Position numbers and translations under genes: made by a program
Shown: positions 52,297 through 63,926 of the stretch, piece by piece
How positions within the stretch are numbered: position 1 is the stretch's first letter
Layout of the letters: each line of letters begins with the position of its first letter
Assembly: GCA_964035775.1 (NCBI GenBank)
Contig: CAXIVS010000254.1
Coordinates: 62,001 to 126,000, forward strand
Direction: 5' to 3'
From: Osedax frankpressi
Lineage: Eukaryota; Annelida; Polychaeta; Sabellida; Siboglinidae
DNA length: 64,000 bases
The notes under the pieces: generated by a model
What the model saw: only the letters and a program-made list of their open reading frames with translations
Databases searched by the model: none
Told to the model about the DNA's origin: nothing

Positions 52297-54750
52297 AGTT
52301 ATTTAATTAATAGTAATTTAAGTTATAGTAATTTAAGTTTAGTTATTTAATTTATAGTTATTTAAGTTATAGTTAATTAAGTTATCGTTAGTTAAGTTAT
52401 AGTTATTTAAGTTATAGTTATTAAATTATAGTTATTTAAGTTATAGTTATTTAATTTATAGTTTTTTCATTTATGTTTATTATATTATAGTTATATAAAT
52501 TATAGTTATTTAAGTTATTGTTATTTAAGTTATAGTTATTTAAGTTATAGTTATTTAAGTTATAGTTATTTAAGTTATAGTTATTTAAGTTATAGTTATT
52601 TAATTTATAGTTATTTAAGTTATAGTTATTTAAGTTATAGTTATTTAAGTTATAGTTATTTAAGTTATAGTTATTTAAGTTATAGTTATTTAAGTTATAG
52701 TTATTTAAGTTATAGTTATTTAAGTTATAGTTATTTAATTTATAGTTATTTAATTTATAGTTATTTAAGTTATAGTTATTTAAGTTATAGTTATTTAAGT
52801 TATAGTTATTTAAGTTATAGTTATTTAATTAATAGTAATTTAAGTTATAGTAATTTAAGTTTAGTTATTTAATTTATAGTTATTTAAGTTATAGTTAATT
52901 AAGTTATCGTTAGTTAAGTTATAGTTATTTAAGTTATAGTTATTAAATTATAGTTATTTAAGTTATAGTTATTTAATTTATAGTTTTTTCATTTATGTTT
53001 ATTATATTATAGTTATATAAATTATAGTTATTTAAGTTATTGTTATTTAAGTTATAGTTATTTAAGTTATAGTTATTTAAGTTATAGTTATTTAAGTTAT
53101 AGTTATTTAAGTTATAGTTATTTAAGTTATAGTTATTTAAGTTATAGTTATTTAAGTTATAGTTATTTAATTAATAGTTATTTAAGTTATAGTTATTTAA
53201 GTTATAGTTATTTAAGTTATAGTTATTTAAGTTATAGTTATTTAAGTTATAGTTATTTAAGTTATAGTTATTTAATTAATAGTTATTTAAGTTATAGTTA
53301 TTTAAGTTATAGTTATTTAAGTTATAGTTATTTAAGTTATATTTATTTAAGTTATAGTTATTTAATTTATAGTTATTTAATTTATAGTTATTTAAGTTAT
53401 AGTTATTTAAGTTATAGTTATTTAAGTTATAGTTATTTAAGTTATAGTTATTTAATTAATAGTAATTTAAGTTATAGTAATTTTAGTTTAGTTATTTAAT
53501 TTATAGTTATTTAAGTTATAGTTAATTAAGTTATCGTTAGTTAAGTTATAGTTATTTAAGTTATAGTTATTAAATTATAGTTATTTAAGTTATAGTTATT
53601 TAATTTATAGTTTTTTCATTTATGGTTATTTAAGTTATAGTTATTTAAGTTATAGTTATTTAAGTTATAGTTATTTAATTAATAGTTATTTAAGTTATAG
53701 TTATTTAAGTTATAGTTATTTAAGTTATAGTTATTTAAGTTATAGTTATTTAAGTTATAGTTATTTAAGTTATAGTTATTTAAGTTATAGTTATTTAATT
53801 AATAGTTATTTAAGTTATAGTTATTTAAGTTATAGTTATTTAAGTTATAGTTATTTAATTAATAGTAATTTAAGTTATAGTAATTTAAGTTTATTTATTT
53901 AATTTATAGTTATTTAAGTTATAGTTAATTAAGTTATCGTTAGTTAAGTTATAGTTATTTAAGTTATAGTTATTAAATTATAGTTATTTAAGTTATAGTT
54001 ATTTAATTTATAGTTTTTTCATTTATGGTTATTTAAGTTATAGTTATTTAAGTTATAGTTATTTAAGTTATAGTTATTTAAGTTATAGTTATTTAAGTTA
54101 TAGTTATTTAAGTTATAGTTATTTAAGTTATAGTTATTTAAGTTATAGTTATTTAAGTTATAGTTATTTAAGTTATAGTTATTTAATTAATAGTTATTTA
54201 AGTTATAGTTATTTAAGATATAGTTATTTAAGTTATAGTTATTTAAGTTATAGTTATTTAAGTTATAGTTATTTAATTTATAGTTATTTAAGTTATAGTT
54301 ATTTAAGTTATAGTTATTTAAGTTATAGTTATTTAAGTTATAGTTATTTAAGTTATAGTTATTTAAGTTATAGTTATTTAAGTTATAGTTATTTAATTAA
54401 TAGTTATTTAAGTTATAGTTATTTAAGTTATAGTTATTTAAGTTATAGTTATTTAAGTTATAGTTATTTAAGTTATAGTTATTTAATTTATAGTTATTTA
54501 ATTTATAGTTATTTAAGTTATAGTTATTTAAGTTATAGTTATTTAAGTTATGGTTATTTAAGTTATAGTTATTTAATTAATAGTAATTTAAGTTATAGTA
54601 ATTTAAGTTTAGTTATTTAATTTATAGTTATTTAAGTTATAGTTATTTAAGTTATAGTTATTTAAGTTATAGTTATTTAAGTTATAGTTATTTAATTAAT
54701 AGTTATTTAAGTTATAGTTATTTAAGTTATAGTTAATTAAGTTATCGTTA
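52297..54750 (+). repeat. Super-repeat ~3 kb, copy 3, partly diverged
   Basis: Third copy, with A-box CpG at 52386 (2747 after 49639), the GTAATTTTAG marker at 53477, AGTTTATTTATTT at 53888, and ATGG at about 54551. It lacks the AGTTATGTAAG and AATAATTT changes and has its own AAGATATAG near 54211, so it is less like copies 1 and 2 than they are to each other. Confidence 0.8.
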
Positions 54751-57103
54751 GTTAAGTTATAATTATTTAAGTTATAGTTATTAAATTATAGTTATTTAAG
54801 TTATAGTTATTTAATTTATAGTTTTTTCATTTATGGTTATTTAAGTTATAGTTATTTAAGTTATATTTATTTAAGTTATAGTTATTTAAGTTATAGTTAT
54901 TTAAGTTATAGTTATTTAAGTTATAGTTATTTAATTAATAGTTATTTAAGTTATAGTTATTTAAGTTATAGTTATTTAAGTTATAGTTATTTAATTTATA
55001 GTTATTTAATTTATAGTTATTTAAGTTATAGTTATTTAAGTTATAGTTATTTAAGTTATAGTTATTTAAGTTATAGTTATTTAAGTTATAGTTATTTAAG
55101 TTATAGTTATTTAAGTTATAGTTATTTAATTAATAGTTATTTAAGTTATAGTTATTTAAGTTATAGTTATTTAAGTTATAGTTATTTAAGTTATAGTTAT
55201 TTAAGTTATAGTTATTTAATTTATAGTTATTTAAGTTATAGTTATTTAAGTTATAGTTATTTAAGTTATAGTTATTTAAGTTATAGTTATTTAATTAATA
55301 GTTATTTAAGTTATAGTTATTTAAGTTATAGTTATTTAAGTTATAGTTATTTAAGTTATAGTTATTTAATTTATAGTTAATTAAGTTATCGTTAGTTAAG
55401 TTATAGTTATTTAAGTTATAGTTATTAAATTATAGTTATTTAAGTTATAGTTATTTAATTTATAGTTTTTTCATTTATGGTTATTATATTATAGTTATAT
55501 AAATTATAGTTATTTAAGTTATAGTTATTTAAGTTATAGTTATTTAAGTTATAGTTATTTAAGTTATAGTTATTTAAGTTATAGTTATTTAATTAATAGT
55601 TATTTAAGTTATAGTTATTTAAGTTATAGTTATTTAAGTTATATTTATTTAAGTTATAGTTATTTAAGTTATAGTTATTTAAGTTATAGTTATTTAATTT
55701 ATAGTTTTTTCATTTATGGTTATTTAAGTTATAGTTATTTAAGTTATAGTTATTTAAGTTATAGTTATTTAATTAATAGTTATTTAAGTTATAGTTATTT
55801 AAGTTATAGTTATTTAAGTTATAGTTATTTAAATTATAGTTATTTAAGTTATAGTTATTTAAGTTATAGTTATTTAAGTTATAGTTATTTAAGTTATAGT
55901 TATTTAAGTTATAGTTATTTAATTTATAGTTAATTAAGTTATCGTTAGTTAAGTTATAGTTATTTAAGTTATAGTTATTAAATTATAGTTATTTAAGTTA
56001 TAGTTATTTAATTTATAGTTTTTTCATTTATGGTTATTATATTATAGTTATTTAAATTATAGTTATTTAAGTTATAGTTATTTAATTTATAGTTATTTAA
56101 GTTATAGTTATTAAATTATAGTTATTTAAGTTATAGTTATTTAATTTATAGTTTTTTCATTTATGGTTATTATATTATAGTTATATAAATTATAGTAATT
56201 TAAGTTATAGTTATTTAAGTTATATTTATTTAAGTTATAGTTATTTAAGTTATAGTTATAGTTATTTAATTAATAGTTATTTAAGTTATAGTTATTTAAG
56301 TTATAGTTATTTAAGTTATAGTTATTTAAGTTATAGTTATTTAATTAATAGTTATTTAAGTTATAGTTATTTAAATTATAGTTATTTAAGTTATAATTAT
56401 TTAAGTTATAGTTATTTAAGTTATAGTTATTTAATTTATAGTTATTTAATTTATAGTTATTTAAGTTATAGTTATTTAAGTTATAGTTATTTAAGTTATA
56501 GTTATTTAAGTTATAGTTATTTAATTAATAGTAATTTAAGTTATAGTAATTTAAGTTTAGTTATTTAATTTATAGTTATTTAAGTTATAGTTAATTAAGT
56601 TATCGTTAGTTAAGTTATAGTTATTTAAGTTATAGTTATTAAATTATAGTTATTTAAGTTGTAGTTATTTAATTTATAGTTTTTTCATTTATGGTTATTT
56701 AAGTTATAGTTATTTAAGTTATAGTTATTTAAGTTATAGTTATTTAAGTTATAGTTATTTAATTAATAGTTATTTAAGTTATAGTTATTTAAGTTATAGT
56801 TATTTAAGTTATAGTTATTTAAATTATAGTTATTTAAGTTATAGTTATTTAAGTTATAGTTATTTAAGTTATAGTTATAGTTATTTAAGTTATAGTTATT
56901 TAAGTTATAGTTATTTAAGTTATAGTTATTTAATTAATAGTTATTTAAGTTATAGTTATTTAAGTTATAGTTATTTAAGTTATAGTTATTTAAGTTATAG
57001 TTATTTAAGTTATAGTTATTTAATTTATAGTTATTTAATTTATAGTTATTTAAGTTATAGTTATTTAAGTTATAGTTATTTAAGTTATAGTTATTTAAGT
57101 TAT
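54751..57103 (+). repeat. Irregular A-box stretch
   Basis: A-boxes with CpG at 55390, 55943 and 56604. The first two lack their left arm. Spacings of 553 and 661 bp do not match neighbouring blocks. Two monomers with an extra AGTTAT hexamer lie at 56254-56259 and 56873-56878. I see no module other than A here. Confidence 0.82.
56254..56259 (+). repeat. Extra AGTTAT hexamer (21-bp monomer)
   Basis: Three AGTTAT hexamers stand in a row instead of two, making a 21-bp monomer before a TTAATTAAT-ending copy. The same event is seen at 56873, 58370 and 60912; the last two are copies of one event 2542 bp apart. These show the hexamer acting as a unit of slippage. Confidence 0.85.
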
Positions 57104-59645
57104 AGTTATTTAATTAATAGTAATTTAAGTTATAGTAATTTAAGTTTAGTTATTTAATTTATAGTTATTTAAGTTATAGTTAATTAAGTTATCGTTAGTT
57201 AAGTTATAGTTATTTAAGTTATAGTTATTAAATTATAGTTATTTAAGTTATAGTTATTTAATTTATAGTTTTTTCATTTATGGTTATTATATTATAGTTA
57301 TATAAATTATAGTTATTTAAGTTATAGTTATTTAAGTTATATTTATTTAAGTTATAGTTATTTAAGTTATAGATATTTAAGTTATAGTTATTTAATTTAT
57401 AGTTATTTAATTTATAGTTATTAAAGTTATAGTTATTTAAGTTATAGTTATTTAAGTTATAGTTATTTAAGTTATAGTTATTTAATTAATAGTAATTTAA
57501 GTTATAGTAATTTAAGTTTAGTTATTTAATTTATAGTTATTTAAGTTATAGTTAATTAAGTTATCGTTAGTTAAGTTATAGTTATTTAAGTTATAGTTAT
57601 TTAAGTTATAGTTATTTAAGTTATAGTTATTTAAGTTATAGTTATTTAAGTTATAGTTATTTAATTAATAGTAATTTAAGTTATAGTAATTTAAGTTTAG
57701 TTATTTAATTTATAGTTATTTAAGTTATAGTTAATTAAGTTATCGTTAGTTAAGTTATAGTTATTTAAGTTATAGTTATTAAATTATAGTTATTTAAGTT
57801 ATAGTTATTTAATTTATAGTTTTTTCATTTATGGTTATTTAAGTTATAGTTATTTAAGTTATAGTTATTTAAGTTATAGTTATTTGAGTTATAGTTATTT
57901 AATTAATAGTTATTTAAGTTATAGTTATTTAAGTTATAGTTATTTAAGTTATAGTTATTTAAGTTATAGTTATTTAAGTTATAGTTATTTAAGTTATAGT
58001 TATTTAAGTTATAGTTATTTAATTTATAGTTATTTAATTTATAGTTATTTAAGTTATAGTTATTTAAGTTATAGTTATTTAAGTTATAGTTATTTAATTA
58101 ATAGTAATTTAAGTTATTGTAATTTAAGTTTAGTTATTTAATTTATAGTTATTTAAGTTATAGTTAATTAAGTTATCGTTATTTAAGTTATAGTTATTAA
58201 ATTATAGTTATTTAAGTTATAGTTATTTAATTTATAGTTTTTTCATTTATGGTTATTATATTATAGTTATATAAATTATAGTAATTTATGTTATAGTTAT
58301 TTAAGTTATAGTTATTTAAGTTATAGTTATTTAAGTTATAGTTATTTAAGTTATAGTTATTTAAGTTATAGTTATAGTTATTTAATTAATAGTTATTTAA
58401 GTTATAGTTATTTAAGTTATAGTTATTTAAGTTATAGTTATTTAAGTTATAGTTATTTAAGTTATAGTTATTTAATTAATAGTTATTTAAGTTATAGTTA
58501 TTTAAGTTATAGTTATTTAAGTTATAATTATTTAAGTTATAGTTATTTAAGTTATAGTTATTTAATTTATAGTTATTTAATTTATAGTTATTTAAGTTAT
58601 AGTTATTTAAGTTATAGTTATTTAAGTTATAGTTATTTAAGTTATAGTTATTTAATTAATAGTAATTTAAGTTATAGTAATTTAAGTTTAGTTATTTAAT
58701 TTATAGTTATTTAAGTTATAGTTAATTAAGTTATCGTTAGTTAAGTTATAGTTATTTAAGTTATAGTTATTAAATTATAGTTATTTAAGTTATAGTTATT
58801 TAATTTATAGTTTTTTCATTTATGGTTATTTAAGTTATAGTTATTTAAGTTATAGTTATTTAAGTTATAGTTATTTAAGTTATAGTTATTTAATTAATAG
58901 TTATTTAAGTTATAGTTATTTAAGTTATAGTTATTTAAGTTATAGTTATTTAAATTATAGTTATTTAAGTTATAGTTATTTAATTTATAGTTATTTAAGT
59001 TATTGTTATTTAAGTTATAGTTATTTAAGTTATAGTTATTTAAGTTATAGTTATTTAAGTTAAAGTTATTTAAGTTATAGTTATTTAAGTTATAGTTATT
59101 TAATTAATAGTTATTTAAGTTATAGTTATTTAAGTTATAGTTATTTAAGTTATAGTTATTTAAGTTATAGTTATTTAAGTTATAGTTATTTAATTTATAG
59201 TTATTTAATTTATAGTTATTTAAGTTATAGTTATTTAAGTTATAGTTATTTAAGTTATAGTTATTTAAGTTATAGTTATTTAATTAATAGTAATTTAAGT
59301 TATAGTAATTTAAGTTTAGTTATTTAATTTATAGTTATTTAAGTTATAGTTAATTAAGTTATCGTTAGTTAAGTTATAGTTATTTAAGTTATAGTTATTA
59401 AATTATAGTTATTTAAGTTATAGTTATTTAATTTATAGTTTTTTCATTTATGGTTATTATATTATAGTTATATAAATTATAGTTATTTAAGTTATAGTTA
59501 TTTAAGTTATATTTATTTAAGTTATAGTTATTTAAGTTATAGATATTTAAGTTATAGTTATTTAATTTATAGTTATTTAATTTATAGTTATTTAAGTTAT
59601 AGTTATTTAAGTTATAGTTATTTAAGTTATAGTTATTTAAGTTAT
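57104..59645 (+). repeat. Tandem block duplication 2542 bp, copy 1
   Basis: Matches 59646 onward at an exact 2542-bp offset over A-box CpGs 57193/59735, 57565/60107, 57744/60286, 58177/60719 and 58735/61277. Shared private changes are TTATTGTAATTT (G at 58119/60661), an extra hexamer at 58370/60912, GTTATTGTTATTT (near 59004/61546) and GTTAAAGTT (59061/61603). Confidence 0.92.
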
Positions 59646-60106
59646 AGTTATTTAATTAATAGTAATTTAAGTTATAGTAATTTAAGTTTAGTTATTTAAT
59701 TTATAGTTATTTAAGTTATAGTTAATTAAGTTATCGTTAGTTAAGCTATAGTTATTTAAGTTATAGTTATTAAATTATAGTTATTTAAGTTATAGTTATT
59801 TAATTTATAGTTTTTTCATTTATGGTTATTATATTATAGTTATATAAATTATAGTTATTTAAGTTATAGTTATTTAAGTTATATTTATTTAAGTTATAGT
59901 TATTTAAGTTATAGATATTTAAGTTATAGTTATTTAATTTATAGTTATTTAATTTATAGTTATTTAAGTTATAGTTATTTAAGTTATAGTTATTTAAGTT
60001 ATAGTTATTTAAGTTATAGTTATTTAATTAATAGTAATTTAAGTTATAGTAATTTAAGTTTAGTTATTTAATTTATAGTTATTTAAGTTATAGTTAATTA
60101 AGTTAT
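59363..60106 (+). repeat. 372-bp higher-order unit in direct tandem
   Basis: Two abutting 372-bp units (59363-59734 and 59735-60106, measured CpG to CpG). Each is 25 monomers: 22 of 15 bp and 3 of 14 bp. The same unit occurs at 57193-57564 and 62084-62455. It is among the shortest A-box periods in the window and carries a GATATTTAAG variant. Confidence 0.88.
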
Positions 60107-61890
60107 CGTTAGTTAAGTTATAGTTATTTAAGTTATAGTTATTTAAGTTATAGTTATTTAAGTTATAGTTATTTAAGTTATAGTTATTTAAGTTATAGTT
60201 ATTTAATTAATAGTAATTTAAGTTATAGTAATTTAAGTTTAGTTATTTAATTTATAGTTATTTAAGTTATAGTTAATTAAGTTATCGTTAGTTAAGTTAT
60301 AGTTATTTAAGTTATAGTTATTAAATTATAGTTATTTAAGTTATAGTTATTTAATTTATAGTTTTTTCATTTATGGTTATTTAAGTTATAGTTATTTAAG
60401 TTATAGTTATTTAAGTTATAGTTATTTAAGTTATAGTTATTTAATTAATAGTTATTTAAGTTATAGTTATTTAAGTTATAGTTATTTAAGTTATAGTTAG
60501 TTAAGTTATAGTTATTTAAGTTATAGTTATTTAAGTTATAGTTATTTAAGTTATAGTTATTTAATTTATAGTTATTTAATTTATAGTTATTTAAGTTATA
60601 GTTATTTAAGTTATAGTTATTTAAGTTATAGTTATTTAATTAATAGTAATTTAAGTTATTGTAATTTAAGTTTAGTTATTTAATTTATAGTTATTTAAGT
60701 TATAGTTAATTAAGTTATCGTTATTTAAGTTATAGTTATTAAATTATAGTTATTTAAGTTATAGTTATTTAATTTATAGTTTTTTCATTTATGGTTATTA
60801 TATTATAGTTATATAAATTATAGTAATTTAAGTTATAGTTATTTAAGTTATAGTTATTTAAGTTATAGTTATTTAAGTTATAGTTATTTAAGTTATAGTT
60901 ATTTAAGTTATAGTTATAGTTATTTAATTAATAGTTATTTAAGTTATAGTTATTTAAGTTATAGTTATTTAAGTTATAGTTATTTAAGTTATAGTTATTT
61001 AAGTTATAGTTATTTAATTAATAGTTATTTAAGTTATAGTTATTTAAGTTATAGTTATTTAAGTTATAATTATTTAAGTTATAGTTATTTAAGTTATAGT
61101 TATTTAATTTATAGTTATTTAATTTATAGTTATTTAAGTTATAGTTATTTAAGTTATAGTTATTTAAGTTATAGTTATTTAAGTTATAGTTATTTAATTA
61201 ATAGTAATTTAAGTTATAGTAATTTAAGTTTAGTTATTTAATTTATAGTTATTTAAGTTATAGTTAATTAAGTTATCGTTAGTTAAGTTATAGTTATTTA
61301 AGTTATAGTTATTAAATTATAGTTATTTAAGTTATAGTTATTTAATTTATAGTTTTTTCATTTATGGTTATTTAAGTTATAGTTATTTAAGTTATAGTTA
61401 TTTAAGTTATAGTTATTTAAGTTATAGTTATTTAATTAATAGTTATTTAAGTTATAGTTATTTAAGTTATAGTTATTTAAGTTATAGTTATTTAAATTAT
61501 AGTTATTTAAGTTATAGTTATTTAATTTATAGTTATTTAAGTTATTGTTATTTAAGTTATAGTTATTTAAGTTATAGTTATTTAAGTTATAGTTATTTAA
61601 GTTAAAGTTATTTAAGTTATAGTTATTTAAGTTATAGTTATTTAATTAATAGTTATTTAAGTTATAGTTATTTAAGTTATAGTTATTTAAGTTATAGTTA
61701 TTTAAGTTATAGTTATTTAAGTTATAGTTATTTAATTTATAGTTATTTAATTTATAGTTATTTAAGTTATAGTTATTTAAGTTATAGTTATTTAATTAAT
61801 AGTAATTTAAGTTATAGTAATTTAAGTTTAGTTATTTAATTTATAGTTATTTAAGTTATAGTTAATTAAGTTATCGTTATTTAAGTTATA
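59646..61890 (+). repeat. Tandem block duplication 2542 bp, copy 2
   Basis: The second copy of 57104-59645. It loses two monomers (30 bp) near 61.79 kb and then departs from copy 1 after the CpG at 61875. It has a private AAGCTATAG just after the CpG at 59735. Confidence 0.9.
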
Positions 61891-62858
61891 GTTATTTAAG
61901 TTATAGTTATTTAAGTTATAGTTATTTAAGTTATAGTTATTTAATTTATAGTTATTTAATTTATAGTTATTTAAGTTATAGTTATTTAAGTTATAGTTAT
62001 TTAATTAATAGTAATTTAAGTTATAGTAATTTAAGTTTAGTTATTTAATTTATAGTTATTTAAGTTATAGTTAATTAAGTTATCGTTAGTTAAGTTATAG
62101 TTATTTAAGTTATAGTTATTAAATTATAGTTATTTAAGTTATAGTTATTTAATTTATAGTTTTTTCATTTATGGTTATTATATTATAGTTATATAAATTA
62201 TAGTTATTTAAGTTATAGTTATTTAAGTTATATTTATTTAAGTTATAGTTATTTAAGTTATAGATATTTAAGTTATAGTTATTTAATTTATAGTTATTTA
62301 ATTTATAGTTATTTAAGTTATAGTTATTTAAGTTATAGTTATTTAAGTTATAGTTATTTAAGTTATAGTTATTTAATTAATAGTAATTTAAGTTATAGTA
62401 ATTTAAGTTTAGTTATTTAATTTATAGTTATTTAAGTTATAGTTAATTAAGTTATCGTTAGTTAAGTTATAGTTATTTAAGTTATAGTTATTAAATTATA
62501 GTTATTTAAGTTATAGTTATTTAATTTATAGTTTTTTCATTTATGGTTATTTAAGTTATAGTTAATTAAGTTATAGTTATTTAAGTTATAGTTACTTAAG
62601 TTATAGTTATTTAAGTTATAGTTATTTAAGTTATAGTTATTTAATTTATAGTTATTTAATTTATAGTTATTTAATTTATAGTTATTTAAGTTATAGTTAT
62701 TTAAGTTATAGTTATTTAAGTTATAGTTATTTAAGTTATAGTTATTTAAGTTATAGTTATTTAATTAATAGTAATTTAAGTTATAGTAATTTAAGTTTAG
62801 TTATTTAATTTATAGTTATTTAAGTTATAGTTATTTAAGTTATAGTTATTTAAGTTAT

Positions 62859-63208
62859 AGTTATTATATAATATTTATTTAAGTTATAGTTATTTAAGAT
62901 ATATTTATTTAATTTATAGTTATTATATTATAATTATTTAAGTTTTAGTTATTTAAGTTATAGTTATTATATTATAGCTATTTAAGTGATATTTATTTAA
63001 GTTATAGTTATTTAATTAATAGTTATTTAATTTATAGTTATTTAAGTTATAGTTATTTAAGTTATAGTTATTAAATTATATTTATTTAAGTTATAGTTAT
63101 TTAATTTATAGTTATTTAATTTATAGTTATTTAATTTATAGTTATTTAATTTATAGTTATTTAATTTATAGTTATTTAATTTATAGTTATTATAGTTATT
63201 TAAATTAT
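62859..63208 (+). repeat. B module copy 17 (n=6)
   Basis: A 350-bp B module with six run monomers, more than 25 kb after the previous B. It is followed by plain monomers and a C module, the same order as at 34 and 37 kb. It lacks the ATTGATTTAAG change of copies 13, 15 and 16. Confidence 0.92.
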
Positions 63209-63373
63209 AGTTATTTAAGTTATAGTTATTTAAGTTATAGTTATTTAAGTTATAGTTATTTAAGTTATAGTTATTTAAGTTATAGTTATTTAAGTTATAG
63301 TTATTTCAGTTATAGTTATTTAAGTTATAGTTATTTAAGTTATAGTTATTTAAGTTATAGTTATTTAAGTTAT

Positions 63374-63508
63374 AATTATTTAAATTATAGTTATATAAGT
63401 TATAGTTAATTAAGTTATCGTTATTTAAGTTATAGTTATTTAAGTTATAGTTATTTAAATTTTAGTTATATAAGTTATAGTTATTGAATTTATAATTATT
63501 TAATTTAT
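63374..63508 (+). repeat. C module copy 3
   Basis: A 135-bp C module with the same monomer order as the copies at 34.6 and 37.5 kb, but with AATTATTTAATTTAT in place of the last AGTTATTTAATATAT. It starts 165 bp after a B module (195 bp in the other two), a difference of two monomers. Confidence 0.88.
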
Positions 63509-63926
63509 AGTTATTTAAGTTATAGTTATTTAAGTTATAGTTATTTAAGTTATAGTTATTTAAGTTATAGTTATTTAATTAATAGTAATTTAAGTTATAG
63601 TAATTTAAGTTTAGTTATTTAATTTATAGTTATTTAAGTTATAGTTAATTAAGTTATCGTTAGTTAAGTTATAGTTATTTAAGTTATAGTTATTAAATTA
63701 TAGTTATTTAAGTTATAGTTATTTAATTTATAGTTTTTTCATTTATGGTTATTTAAGTTATAGTTATTTAAGTTATAGTTATTTAAGTTATAGTTATTTA
63801 AGTTATAGTTATTTAAGTTATAGTTATTTAAGTTATAGTTATTTAATTTATAGTTATTTAATTTATAGTTATTTAAGTTATAGTTATTTAAGTTATAGTT
63901 ATTTAAGTTATAGTTATTTAAGTTAT

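Larger units (their letters stand above)
36502..53000 (+). repeat. Regional A-box subfamily with TTTATGTTTATT exit
   Basis: Twelve A-boxes in this stretch end in CATTTATGTTTATTAT, where other boxes have CATTTATGG. They are followed, with the AGTTATATAAATTAT monomer between, by a private GTTATTGTTATTT variant. The C of TTC is at 36673, 39550, 41463, 43061, 44675, 46677, 47199, 49394, 49721, 50243, 52468 and 52990, each 82 bp after its CpG. I found no copy with this exit outside the stretch, so it is a local lineage spread by block duplication. Confidence 0.88.

Noticed and set aside
57884-58141. An 85-codon open frame of the same repeat
   Set aside because: Same reasons: a TTG start from a single variant monomer, pure satellite content, and closure at the next 14-bp monomer.
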